Source of the DNA: Croceibacterium_A sp035555595
Lineage (GTDB): Bacteria > Pseudomonadota > Alphaproteobacteria > Sphingomonadales > Sphingomonadaceae
NCBI GenBank assembly: GCA_035555595.1
Contig: DATMGK010000004.1
Coordinates: 23,750 to 87,749 of the forward strand
Direction: 5' to 3'
DNA length: 64,000 bases
Positions 51,774-60,395 of this stretch are shown here, piece by piece. The position numbers were made by a program, and so were the translations under genes. A model generated the notes under the pieces. That model did no database searches and had not been told where the DNA came from. It saw only the letters and a program-made list of their open reading frames with translations. How positions within the stretch are numbered: the first letter of the stretch is position 1; every line of letters starts with the position of its first letter.

Positions 51774-53984
51774 TCAGGCGTGATACTTCGCGTAAGTCAG
51801 GTCGAACCGGTCGGCGTTCATCACCTTGGTCCACGCCTTCACGAAGTCCTTCACGAACTTCTCCTCGCAACCGCGCTCGGCATAGACTTCCGCCGTTGCC
51901 CGCAATTGCGAATTTGAACCGAAGATCAGGTCCGTGCGGGTGGCGCGCCACCGCTCCGTCCTGCCGCCGCGATCATAACCGATGAACTCCTCGTCGCTGC
52001 TGTCGTCGACCACTTCCCAGAAAGTGTCCATGTCCAGCAGGTTGACGAAGAAGTCGTTGGTCAACTGCCCCACGCGCTTGGTCAGCACGCCATGCGGGCG
52101 GTTGTCGTGGTTGGCGCCCAGCACGCGCAGCCCGCCGACCAGCACCGTCATTTCGGGCACTGAAAGGCCCAGCAGCGAAGCCCGGTCGAGCAGAAGCTCC
52201 TCCGTTTTCACCGTGTGCTTGGTCTTCAGGTAGTTGCGGAACCCGTCGGCGGCCGGTTCCATCGGTTCGAAGCTTTCCACGTCCGTCCAGTCCTGCGTCG
52301 CGTCGCCGCGCCCGCCGGTGAACGGCACTTCCACCGCGAAGCCCGCATCCTTCGCCGCCTTCTCCACCGCTGCCGTTCCGGCCAGCACGATGGCGTCAGC
52401 CAGCGACAGATTGCCGCGTAGGGAACCGATCTTCGCCAGCACTGTGGCCAGTTCCGCCGGATCGTTCACCGCCCAGTCCTTCTGCGGAGCCAGCGCGATG
52501 CGCGCACCGTTCGCGCCGCCGCGATGGTCGCTCTTGCGATGGGTGGAGGCCGATGCCCACGCCGCCTTGACCAGCTGGCCAACGCTCAGACCCGAACCGA
52601 GGATCGCCGTCTTGAATGCGGAGACGTCGGCATCCGAAGGCATGGTGCCCTTGGGTACGGGGTCCTGCCAGATCAGGTCTTCGGCCGGAACTTCCGGGCC
52701 GAGGTAACGGATCTTCGGCCCCATGTCGCGGTGGGTCAGCTTGAACCACGCCCGCGCGAAAGCATCCTTGAACGCTTCGTGATCGTTGCGGAACTTCTCG
52801 GAGATCGCCCGGAATTCCGGATCGATCTTCAGCGCCATGTCGGCCGTGGTCATCATCGTCGGCACCTTGCGGCCCGCGCGGTGAGCGTCGGGGGCCAGGT
52901 CTTCTTCCTTCTGGTCGATCGGCTGCCACTGCTTCGCACCCGCCGGGCTGCGAACCAGCTCGTAGTCATAGTCGAACAGCAGGCGGAAGTAGTTCTCCGA
53001 CCATTCAGTCGGCGTGTTCACCCACGCGCCTTCGATGCCGCTGGTGATGGTGTGTTCGCCGATCCCGCTTTCGAAGCCGCTGGTCCAGCCAAGGCCCTGC
53101 AACGCGATGTCCGCGCCTTCGGGGGCATCACCCACCAGGCTGGCGTCACCTGCGCCATGCGCCTTGCCGAAGGTGTGGCCCCCGGCTGTCAGCGCCACGG
53201 TCTCCTCGTGGTTCATCGCCATGCGATGAAAGGTTTCCTTGATGTCGCGCGCGGATTGCAGCGGATCGGGGTTGCCGCCCGGTCCTTCCGGATTGACGTA
53301 GATCAGCCCCATCTGGATCGCCGCCAGCGGGGTTTCCAGGTCCAGGCTCTTGTCCGGCTGGATGCGGGTTTCGTTCTTCTCGTCGCCGACCCAGTATTCC
53401 TCTGCGCCCCAGTAGGTGTCGCGCTCCACCTCGAACACGTCCTTGCGGCCGCCGCCGAAGCCGAACACCGGACCGCCCATCGATTCGATGGCGACGTTGC
53501 CGGTCAGGATGAACAGGTCAGCCCAGCTGATGTTCTTCCCGTATTTCTGCTTGATCGGCCACAGCAGGCGCCGCGCCTTATCCAGATTGCCGTTGTCCGG
53601 CCACGAGTTGAGCGGGGCGAAACGCTGCTGCCCGCTGCTGGCGCCGCCGCGCCCGTCTGCCGTGCGATAGGTGCCGGCCGCGTGCCAGGCCATGCGGATG
53701 AAGAACGGGCCGTAATGGCCATAGTCCGCCGGCCACCACGGCTGGCTGTCGGTCATCAGGGCATGGAGATCGGCCTTCAGCGCGTTGTAATCCAGCGCAT
53801 TGAACGCTTCCGCGTAATCGAAATCCTCGCCCATCGGATCGGGCGAACCGCCGTTCTGGCCCAGAATTTCGAGTGGCAGCGCATCCGGCCACCAGTCACG
53901 ATTGGTTCGGCCCAGCAGACTGCGCACGCCGCCATCGCCATGGCCCATCGGGCAGCCGGAAATTGATCCTGTCTTCGCGTCCAT
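51774..53984 (-). CDS. katG: Catalase-peroxidase KatG
   Basis: 736 aa from MDAKTGSISGCPMG; a longer frame to 54041 is not conserved. N-terminal domain: RMAWHAAGTYR (distal His and the Trp of the Met-Tyr-Trp adduct), IYVNPEGPGGNPDP (adduct Tyr) and TAGGHTFGKAHGAG (proximal His). The inactive second domain follows. It destroys hydrogen peroxide and acts as a peroxidase. It is downstream of ahpF on the same strand, with an OxyR-like motif just upstream. Confidence 0.97.
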   Translation of the reverse strand: MDAKTGSISGCPMGHGDGGVRSLLGRTNRDWWPDALPLEILGQNGGSPDPMGEDFDYAEAFNALDYNALKADLHALMTDSQPWWPADYGHYGPFFIRMAWHAAGTYRTADGRGGASSGQQRFAPLNSWPDNGNLDKARRLLWPIKQKYGKNISWADLFILTGNVAIESMGGPVFGFGGGRKDVFEVERDTYWGAEEYWVGDEKNETRIQPDKSLDLETPLAAIQMGLIYVNPEGPGGNPDPLQSARDIKETFHRMAMNHEETVALTAGGHTFGKAHGAGDASLVGDAPEGADIALQGLGWTSGFESGIGEHTITSGIEGAWVNTPTEWSENYFRLLFDYDYELVRSPAGAKQWQPIDQKEEDLAPDAHRAGRKVPTMMTTADMALKIDPEFRAISEKFRNDHEAFKDAFARAWFKLTHRDMGPKIRYLGPEVPAEDLIWQDPVPKGTMPSDADVSAFKTAILGSGLSVGQLVKAAWASASTHRKSDHRGGANGARIALAPQKDWAVNDPAELATVLAKIGSLRGNLSLADAIVLAGTAAVEKAAKDAGFAVEVPFTGGRGDATQDWTDVESFEPMEPAADGFRNYLKTKHTVKTEELLLDRASLLGLSVPEMTVLVGGLRVLGANHDNRPHGVLTKRVGQLTNDFFVNLLDMDTFWEVVDDSSDEEFIGYDRGGRTERWRATRTDLIFGSNSQLRATAEVYAERGCEEKFVKDFVKAWTKVMNADRFDLTYAKYHA

Positions 53985-54146
53985 CGCCTTCCTCCTCTCA
54001 GGGGGATTTTTCCTCCTTCCGGCAACACGGCGAATCGCCATGCTGCCGGAGTGAGAGAAGGCTATCAGTCAGTGGCGAAGTCGCTAAACGGGATAGTCCG
54101 ATAAGGTTGAACGAGTAAATCAATCACGGCTTATCGACCAATTTAC

Positions 54147-54157
54147 TCGATCAATCG
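54147..54157. promoter_or_regulatory. TCGATCAATCG motif upstream of katG
   Basis: The same 11-mer occurs at 56569-56579 upstream of ahpC. It lies 163 bp before katG's start, inside the 190-bp gap between ahpF and katG. OxyR boxes tend to contain ATCGAT-like half-sites, so a shared peroxide regulator is plausible; no oxyR gene is seen in the window. Confidence 0.45.
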
Positions 54158-54175
54158 CGCAAGCAGTTCGGAGGC

Positions 54176-55765
54176 TCAGGCCGCTTCCGCGATCTCGCTC
54201 ACCGGCTCATGCCGGATCAGGTAATCGAATGCGGAAAGCGCCGCTTTCGATCCCTCGCCCATCGCGATGACGATCTGCTTGTAGGGCACGGTCGTCACGT
54301 CACCCGCCGCGAACACGCCCGGCAGATTGGTCGCGCCCTTGGCGTCGATCACGATCTCGCCGAACTTCGTCAGCTCCAGACCGGAATCCTTCAGCCATTC
54401 GGTGTTGGGCACCAGTCCGATCTGCACGAACACGCCTTCCAGCTCGACAGTGTGTTCCTGCCCGGAAACGCGGTTCTTGTAGATCAGGCCGTTCACCCGT
54501 TCTCCGTCTCCGGTGACTTCCGTCGTCTGGGCGGATGTGTGCACCGTCACGTTCGGCAGGCTGCGCAGCTTGTCCTGCAGCACCTGATCCGCACGCAATT
54601 GCGCGTCGAATTCGATCAGCGTCACATGGCCCACGATATTGGCCAGATCGATCGCCGCTTCCACGCCGGAATTGCCGCCGCCGATCACCGCCACGCGCTT
54701 GCCCTTGAACAGCGGACCATCGCAGTGCGGGCAATAGGCCACACCCCGGTTGCGGTATTCGAACTCGCCCGGCACGCCCAGATTGCGCCAGCGCGCACCG
54801 GTGGCAATCACGAGGGCGCGGGCTTTCAGCGTCGCCCCGTTCTTCAGCACCAGTTCGTGCAGCGCGCCGGGGCGCTTGGCGGGGATCAGCGTTTCCGCCG
54901 CCGCCAGATTCATCACGTCGATGCCGTTTTCACGCACATGCGCTTCCAGCTCGCGCGCCAGCTTCGGCCCTTCGGTATAGGGGACGGAGATAAAGTTCTC
55001 GATTCCCATCGTGTCCTGCACCTGCCCGCCGAAACGTTCAGCGGCGATGCCTGTGCTGAAGCCCTTGCGCGCGGCATAGATGCCTGCAGCGGCGCCAGCA
55101 GGTCCGCCGCCGACGATCAGCACTTCGAACGGTTCCTTGTCGCCCAGCTTCGCGGCGGCGCGCGCCACGGCATCTGTGTCCAGCTTCGCCAGAAACTCTT
55201 CCACGCCCATCTTGCCGCTGGCGAACATTTCGCCGTTCAGGAACGTCGCGGGCACGGCCAGAACGCCGCGCTGGTCCACTTCCTCCTGGAAGGTGCCGCC
55301 TTCGATCAGCGTCGCCGTGATGCGCGGGTTTTCCAGCGCCAGCAGGGTCAGCGCCTGAACCACGTCGGGGCAGTTGTGGCACGAGAGAGAGAAATACATC
55401 TCGAAGGCATAGTCGCCTTCCAGATCACGGATCTGTTCCAGCACCTCGTCCGAAACCTTCGGCGGGTGGCCGCCCGCCCACAACAGGGCGAGGACGAGGC
55501 TGGTGAATTCATGGCCCATCGGCAGCCCGGCGAACCGCACCCACTTCTGCGCGTCCGATGCGCGGCGGATGACGAAGCTGGGCTTGCGGGCGTTGTCGCC
55601 ATCGAAACTGGCGGAAACCTTGTCGCTCAGCTCGGTGATTTCGTTCAGCAGTTCACGTGTCTGCGCCGATTTCGCATCATCGCCCAGCGAGGCGACAAGC
55701 TCGATCGGTTCGCGCAGCATCGCGAGATACTGGCGTAGCTGTTCCTTCATGCCGGCGTCGAGCAT
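54176..55765 (-). CDS. ahpF: Alkyl hydroperoxide reductase subunit F
   Basis: 529 aa from MLDAGMKEQLRQYL, matching the E. coli start. Two N-terminal thioredoxin-like folds with CHNCPDV, then NAD/FAD domains with GGGPAGAAAGIYAAR, CPHCDGPLFKGK redox pair and GGGNSGVEAAID. It passes electrons from NADH to AhpC. ahpC lies upstream, 127 bp away. Confidence 0.96.
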   Translation of the reverse strand: MLDAGMKEQLRQYLAMLREPIELVASLGDDAKSAQTRELLNEITELSDKVSASFDGDNARKPSFVIRRASDAQKWVRFAGLPMGHEFTSLVLALLWAGGHPPKVSDEVLEQIRDLEGDYAFEMYFSLSCHNCPDVVQALTLLALENPRITATLIEGGTFQEEVDQRGVLAVPATFLNGEMFASGKMGVEEFLAKLDTDAVARAAAKLGDKEPFEVLIVGGGPAGAAAGIYAARKGFSTGIAAERFGGQVQDTMGIENFISVPYTEGPKLARELEAHVRENGIDVMNLAAAETLIPAKRPGALHELVLKNGATLKARALVIATGARWRNLGVPGEFEYRNRGVAYCPHCDGPLFKGKRVAVIGGGNSGVEAAIDLANIVGHVTLIEFDAQLRADQVLQDKLRSLPNVTVHTSAQTTEVTGDGERVNGLIYKNRVSGQEHTVELEGVFVQIGLVPNTEWLKDSGLELTKFGEIVIDAKGATNLPGVFAAGDVTTVPYKQIVIAMGEGSKAALSAFDYLIRHEPVSEIAEAA

Positions 55766-55820
55766 CGTGCTTGTCCTGTTGTTCAGTTGGTGATGCCCTC
55801 CTGTGAGAGGGCAGAGACGA

Positions 55821-55847
55821 CCCGGGCAAAGGGGGGAGGAGCCCGGG
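55821..55847. terminator. Hairpin between ahpC and ahpF
   Basis: Inverted repeat CCCGGGC / GCCCGGG with a 13-nt loop; no T-run. It may stabilise or partly end the ahpC transcript before ahpF, allowing more AhpC than AhpF. A second, A+T-rich palindrome (GGTCGC..., 55857-55882) lies next to it. Confidence 0.4.
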
Positions 55848-55891
55848 CCGCCTTGCGACCCGCTTATTTTTTATAGGCGGGTACGAAACCG

Positions 55892-56458
55892 TTAGAGCTT
55901 GCCGACGAGGTCGAGCGAGGGGGCGAGGGTTTCCGCGCCTTCTTCCCACGCCGCCGGGCAAACCTGACCGGGGTGGCTGCGGACATATTGCGCCGCCTTG
56001 ATCTTGCGGAGCAGTTCGGTCGCGTTGCGGCCCACGCCTTCACAGGTGATTTCCATGATCTGGATCACGCCGTCGGGATCGACCACGAAGGTCGCGCGGT
56101 CGGCCAGACCGGCTTCTTCGCGCAGCACGCCGAAGTTGTTCGACAGGGTGTGCAGCTGGTCGCCAAGGAAGGCATAGTCCAGCTTGCCGATCTTGTCGGA
56201 CGTGTCATGCCAGGCCTTGTGGCTGAAATGGGTGTCGGTGGACACGGCATAGACTTCCACGTCCAGCGCCTTCAGCGTCGCATACTGCTTGCCAAGGTCT
56301 TCCAGCTCGGTTGGGCACACGAAGGTGAAGTCCGCCGGATAGAAGAAGAACACAGCCCACTTGCCAGCCAGATTCTTCTCGGTGACGTCGAAGAAGTCCT
56401 TGCCCTTCTGGAAGGCGGTTGCCTTGAACGGCTTGATGGTGCTGCCGATAATTCCCAT
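55892..56458 (-). CDS. ahpC: Alkyl hydroperoxide reductase subunit C (peroxiredoxin)
   Basis: 188 aa from MGIIGSTIKPF; an upstream frame to 56560 is not conserved. Typical 2-Cys peroxiredoxin: FTFVCPTELEDL (peroxidatic Cys) and GQVCPAAW (resolving Cys), with the GGLG/YF-type C-terminal region (LDLVGKL). It reduces peroxides. It is upstream of ahpF. Confidence 0.97.
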   Translation of the reverse strand: MGIIGSTIKPFKATAFQKGKDFFDVTEKNLAGKWAVFFFYPADFTFVCPTELEDLGKQYATLKALDVEVYAVSTDTHFSHKAWHDTSDKIGKLDYAFLGDQLHTLSNNFGVLREEAGLADRATFVVDPDGVIQIMEITCEGVGRNATELLRKIKAAQYVRSHPGQVCPAAWEEGAETLAPSLDLVGKL

Positions 56459-56568
56459 TGCTTTGCTCCATTCCCTTGCTGGGTGAAATAATTGCGTCGT
56501 GCAAGGGTCATGTAGTGCGTGTTGCGCCGCAGTAAATTGACTTGTTGCGATTGCTAACATCGGATCAG

Positions 56569-56579
56569 TCGATCAATCG
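56569..56579. promoter_or_regulatory. TCGATCAATCG motif upstream of ahpC
   Basis: Identical to the motif at 54147. It lies 111 bp before the ahpC start. Surrounding sequence differs, which argues that the motif itself is what is kept. Confidence 0.45.
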
Positions 56580-56603
56580 ACCGTCATCCGTATGTTAACC
56601 AGA

Positions 56604-57674
56604 TCAACCCACCTGCGCGCGGTGCAGCATTTTATGGTCGGCCAGAACCAGCGCCATCATCGCTTCCACCACCGGAGTGCCGCGAATGCCCACGCAGGGA
56701 TCATGGCGGCCCTTGGTGGCCAGCTGCGTGGCTTCACCATCGCGGGTGATCGTGTCCTGCGGGATCAGGATCGAACTCGTCGGCTTGAACGCTACCCGCA
56801 CGATCACCGGCTGCCCGGTGGAAATGCCCCCGGCGATGCCGCCCGCATGATTGGCCGTAAACTCCGGCGCGCCGTTTTCACCCGGCAGCATCGGGTCCGC
56901 ATTCTGCTCTCCGCGCAGGGCGGCGGCGGCGAACCCGTCGCCGATCTCCACGCCTTTCACGGCATTGATGCCCATCATCGCCGCAGCCAGATCGGCGTCC
57001 AGCTTGCCATAGATCGGCGCGCCCCATCCGGCGGGCACGCCGGTGGCCACGCATTCCACCACCGCGCCCAGCGAACTGCCGTCCTTGCGCGCCGTATCCA
57101 CCAGTTCTTCCCAGCGCTTCGCCGCTGCCGCATCGGGGCAGAAGAACGGATTGCGGCCGATTTCCGCCGCGTCGAACGCCGCATGATCGATCCGGTCGCC
57201 GCCGATCTCGCTGACATAGCCGGTGATGGTCACTTCCGGGATCACCAGCCGCGCCACCGCGCCCGCCGCGACCCTTGCTGCCGTTTCCCGCGCGCTCGAC
57301 CGCCCGCCGCCGCGATAATCGCGAAAGCCGTATTTGGCGTCGTAGGCATAGTCGGCATGGCCGGGGCGATATGCCTTGGCCACTTCCGAATAATCCTTGC
57401 TCCGCTGGTCGGTATTCTCGATCAGCAGGGATATCGGCGTGCCGGTGGTCTTGCCCTCGAACGTGCCGGACAGGATCTTGACCAGATCGGCCTCACGCCG
57501 CTGGGTGGTGAACTTGCTCGTCCCCGGCTTGCGCGCGTCGAGGAACGGCTGGATCGCCTCTTCGCTGATCGCCAGCCCCGGCGGGCACCCGTCCACCACG
57601 GCGCCCAGCGCCGGCCCGTGGCTTTCGCCCCAGGTGGTGAACCGGAATACGCGGCCGAAGGTGTTGACGCTCAT
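56604..57674 (-). CDS. aroC: Chorismate synthase
   Basis: 356 aa from MSVNTFGRVFRFTTWGESHG; upstream frame to 57791 is not conserved. Signatures GESHGPALGAVVDGCPPG, YRPGHADYAY, RGGGRSSARETAARVAAGA and the FMN-binding tail RHDPCVGIRGTPVVEAMM. It turns EPSP into chorismate using reduced FMN. Divergent from ruvA with repeats in between. Confidence 0.97.
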   Translation of the reverse strand: MSVNTFGRVFRFTTWGESHGPALGAVVDGCPPGLAISEEAIQPFLDARKPGTSKFTTQRREADLVKILSGTFEGKTTGTPISLLIENTDQRSKDYSEVAKAYRPGHADYAYDAKYGFRDYRGGGRSSARETAARVAAGAVARLVIPEVTITGYVSEIGGDRIDHAAFDAAEIGRNPFFCPDAAAAKRWEELVDTARKDGSSLGAVVECVATGVPAGWGAPIYGKLDADLAAAMMGINAVKGVEIGDGFAAAALRGEQNADPMLPGENGAPEFTANHAGGIAGGISTGQPVIVRVAFKPTSSILIPQDTITRDGEATQLATKGRHDPCVGIRGTPVVEAMMALVLADHKMLHRAQVG

Positions 57675-57805
57675 GGGCGGCAGGCATTGGCCGAACTCGC
57701 GCCGCCTGTCCATATTGGCGCGTGCATGTCCTACATCGCGCCAATCTGCCATTGGCCTTGGCATGGCAGCTTCCGAACTTTCCTCTGGCATTCACAGCGC
57801 ATCGC

Positions 57806-57849
57806 AAGGTGGCGGGAAGGTGACGGCAAGGTAACGCCAGGGTGACACA
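57806..57849. repeat. Four tandem 11-bp repeats, PhoB/OmpR-box-like
   Basis: AAGGTGGCGGG, AAGGTGACGGC, AAGGTAACGCC and AGGGTGACACA follow each other with exact 11-bp period. On the minus strand each begins with a (T/C)G(T/C)(T/C)ACC core plus 4 spacer bases, the 7+4 layout of PHO boxes. It lies between aroC and ruvA (130 bp from aroC, 103 bp from ruvA starts). Confidence 0.6.
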
Positions 57850-57870
57850 TCGCCGCTTCCGCTCTGGACT

Positions 57871-57888
57871 GTGTCAACAGTGTCAACA
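57871..57888. repeat. Tandem repeat of GTGTCAACA
   Basis: Two perfect 9-mer copies. On the minus strand each contains TTGACA, the -35 consensus, so it may mark the aroC promoter, but no good -10 is seen at the right distance. Confidence 0.4.
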
Positions 57889-57951
57889 CCTGCCGGGGAC
57901 ACGCGCCTGCTGCCCCTTCCCAAACCCGCCGCGCTCGGGCAGGAACAAACC

Positions 57952-58557
57952 ATGATTGCGAAGCTGACGGGGCGGCTGGACGAAGCCGGGGCGGACTGGG
58001 CGGTGATCGACGTCCGCGGTGTGGGCTATCTCGTCCATTGCTCCAGCAAGACACTGTCCGCCCTCGGCATCGCGGGTGACGATTGCACCGTTTTCACCGA
58101 CCTTCAGGTCAGCGAAAACGACATGCGCCTGCTCGGCTTCGCTGACGCGGCGGAGCGGGACTGGTTCCGCCTGCTCACCACGGTGCAGGGTGTGGGCAGC
58201 AAGGTCGCGCTGGCGATCCTCTCCGCGCTGACGGTTGACGACCTGCGCAACGCCTGCGCTGCGGGAGACGCCGCACAGGTCGCCCGCGCGCAAGGCGTCG
58301 GGCCAAAACTCGCGGGCCGCATCGTCAACGAATTGAAGGACAAGGCGGGCGCTCTCCCCGGCGGCAGCGGGGGCGCCTCCATCGCCGCCGTCTCACAGGC
58401 CGGTTCTGCCAGCGCCGACGCCGTCTCCGCCCTGCAAAACCTCGGCTTCAAACCCGCCATCGCCGCCAGCGCCGTCGCCCACGCCCAGGCCGAACTGGGT
58501 GAGGATGCCGGGCTGAACGATCTGGTGCGCGTCGCGCTGAAGAGGGCGGCGGGGTGA
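57952..58557 (+). CDS. ruvA: Holliday junction branch migration protein RuvA
   Basis: 201 aa from MIAKLTGRLDEAG (AGGAAC 7 nt upstream; the frame is open upstream to 57871). OB fold, helix-hairpin-helix TVQGVGSKVALAILS and QGVGPKLAGRIVNELK, and the flexible-linked domain III ALQNLGFKPAIAASAVAHA that contacts RuvB. It holds four-way junctions. ruvB is separated by a small gene, not directly adjacent. No ruvC here. Confidence 0.95.
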   Translation: MIAKLTGRLDEAGADWAVIDVRGVGYLVHCSSKTLSALGIAGDDCTVFTDLQVSENDMRLLGFADAAERDWFRLLTTVQGVGSKVALAILSALTVDDLRNACAAGDAAQVARAQGVGPKLAGRIVNELKDKAGALPGGSGGASIAAVSQAGSASADAVSALQNLGFKPAIAASAVAHAQAELGEDAGLNDLVRVALKRAAG

Positions 58558-58772
58558 TGCTGTTCGTCCGCGGCATCAAAGGAAAGATCAAGCTCAACCC
58601 TGCGGTGAAGATATGGGGCAGCCTCTTGCTACTTGTCCTGATAGTTGTTGGCGGACTCCTCGCGTTTCGGAACACCGTGGAACAGTGTTGGGAACGTGGA
58701 GGCGTCTGGATTGGCGGGGCGCTTCGAACCGCATACTGCGCTGAAGCCTCAGAGCAGCGAGCCGACTGGTGA
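58557..58772 (+). CDS. Small single-pass membrane protein inside the ruvA-ruvB operon
   Basis: 71-72 aa (ATG 58557, or GTG 58554). N-terminal basic segment RGIKGKIKLNPAVKIW, one membrane helix (about 21-39, GSLLLLVLIVVGGLLAF), then a short tail CWERGGVWIGGALRTAYC with two Cys. It overlaps the ruvA stop and the ruvB GTG start, so it is very likely translated. Similar Cys-GG-W-Cys tails occur in small sphingomonad proteins. Function unknown. Confidence 0.65.
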   Translation: MLFVRGIKGKIKLNPAVKIWGSLLLLVLIVVGGLLAFRNTVEQCWERGGVWIGGALRTAYCAEASEQRADW

Positions 58773-59797
58773 CCGAATCCGTCCCCCTCTCTCCCCAGCG
58801 CCAGCCGGAGGATCAGGACGCCGCCCTGCGCCCGAAGTCGCTCGGCGAATTTGTCGGGCAGGAGGCCGCGCGGGAGAACCTGCGTGTGTTTATCGAGGCT
58901 GCGCGCGGACGGGGGGAGGCGATGGACCATGTGCTGTTCTTCGGCCCTCCCGGTCTGGGCAAGACCACGCTGGCACAGATCGTGGCGAAGGAACTGGGCG
59001 TCGGTTTCCGCGCCACCAGCGGGCCGGTGATCGGCAAGGCGGGTGATCTCGCCGCGCTGCTGACCAATCTTGAGCCGCACGACGTGCTGTTCATTGACGA
59101 GATTCACCGCCTCAATCCGGTGGTGGAGGAAGTGCTCTATCCGGCGATGGAGGACCGCGCGCTCGACATCATCATCGGTGAGGGGCCTTCGGCGCGTTCC
59201 GTGCGGATCGATCTGCCGCCGTTCACCCTGATCGGCGCGACCACGCGGCAGGGGCTGCTGACTACGCCGCTGCGCGACCGGTTCGGCATTCCGGTGCGGC
59301 TCAAGTTCTACGAAGTGGCAGAGCTTGAACGGGTGGTCACGCGCGGTGCCAACCTGCTCGGCATCGCCATCGATCCGCGCGGCGCGCACGAGATTGCCCG
59401 TCGTTCACGCGGCACTCCGCGCGTCGCGGGTCGCCTGCTGCGCCGGGTGCGCGATTTCGCCCATGTCGGCGGCGCGGCCACGATAACCGCCGATCTGGCG
59501 GACAAGGCGCTGACCCGCCTGGAAGTGGATTCGCTCGGCCTCGATGCGATGGACCGGCGCTATCTCTCCATGATCGCGGATATCTACAAGGGCGGCCCGG
59601 TCGGGGTGGAAACCCTCGCCGCCGGCCTCGCCGAGCCGCGCGATACGATAGAGGAAGTGGTGGAACCGTTCCTGATCCAGCTCGGCCTCGTCGCCCGAAC
59701 CGCACGCGGCCGCTGCCTCAACGATGGCGGCTGGCGCCACCTCGGGCTCGCACCACCCAGCGGCCAGCAGACCGGGCTGTTCGACGCGGGGAAATAG
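58769..59797 (+). CDS. ruvB: Holliday junction branch migration ATPase RuvB
   Basis: 342 aa with GTG start (MTESVPLSPQ). Walker A GPPGLGKTT, Walker B FIDEIHRL, arginine finger region and C-terminal winged helix (LEVDSLGLDAMDRRYL, RTARGRCLNDGGW). RuvB hexamers drive branch migration with RuvA. It overlaps the small membrane gene by 4 nt. Confidence 0.97.
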   Translation: MTESVPLSPQRQPEDQDAALRPKSLGEFVGQEAARENLRVFIEAARGRGEAMDHVLFFGPPGLGKTTLAQIVAKELGVGFRATSGPVIGKAGDLAALLTNLEPHDVLFIDEIHRLNPVVEEVLYPAMEDRALDIIIGEGPSARSVRIDLPPFTLIGATTRQGLLTTPLRDRFGIPVRLKFYEVAELERVVTRGANLLGIAIDPRGAHEIARRSRGTPRVAGRLLRRVRDFAHVGGAATITADLADKALTRLEVDSLGLDAMDRRYLSMIADIYKGGPVGVETLAAGLAEPRDTIEEVVEPFLIQLGLVARTARGRCLNDGGWRHLGLAPPSGQQTGLFDAGK

Positions 59798-59807
59798 CAG
59801 GTATCTG

Positions 59808-60323
59808 CTAAAGCGACGCCCATTCCACGCCCGCATCGTCCGTACGGATCACATCGGCCAGTTCCCACACGTTGCCATAGCCATAGCCGATCAGGTTGAT
59901 GAACGTCTGGATATTGAGCGCCAGTTGCGCCTTCTTCATCGGCACCGGCGGGCGATCGTCGGCAAAGTTGTTGTTGCAATAGATGTAGATTGCGCGGTCC
60001 GTGTTCGGCCCGATCACCTCGGCCAGCCGCTCGGCCGTGAAATCAGGCAGCGGCAGATTCACCGCGCCTTCGATATGTCCGGCGGCAAAGGCGCTCTCGG
60101 ATCGTGCGTCCAGCAGGATCGCCCCTTCGGCCTGCGCCTGCCGCGCGAATTCGGCCCAAGGCAGGCGTCGCCCGTCCCGATATTCCGCCAGTTCCCCCGC
60201 CAGATCGACGAAGCCAGCGTAATCGATCTGCGGATTCTCCGGCGGAGTCTGAGCGGCAACCGGTAGCGAGCACGGCATCGCCACCACGGCCAGTGACAGG
60301 GCAAGTATACGGATCGCATTCAT
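59808..60323 (-). CDS. Secreted rhodanese-domain protein
   Basis: 171 aa. Signal peptide (about 1-25, ...MPCSLPVAAQ), then a rhodanese domain with DARSESAFAAGHIEGAVNLP and the active-site loop YCNNNFADDR carrying the Cys. It would transfer sulfur or bind sulfane in the periplasm. Convergent with ruvB (11 bp apart) and downstream of acnA. Confidence 0.82.
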   Translation of the reverse strand: MNAIRILALSLAVVAMPCSLPVAAQTPPENPQIDYAGFVDLAGELAEYRDGRRLPWAEFARQAQAEGAILLDARSESAFAAGHIEGAVNLPLPDFTAERLAEVIGPNTDRAIYIYCNNNFADDRPPVPMKKAQLALNIQTFINLIGYGYGNVWELADVIRTDDAGVEWASL

Positions 60324-60395
60324 CGGCGCTCTCCCTTTGGAAAGGGTGCTGCGCCTTGCGCGATAAATCGCCGATGAATGCGTGTCCGTTGCGGA

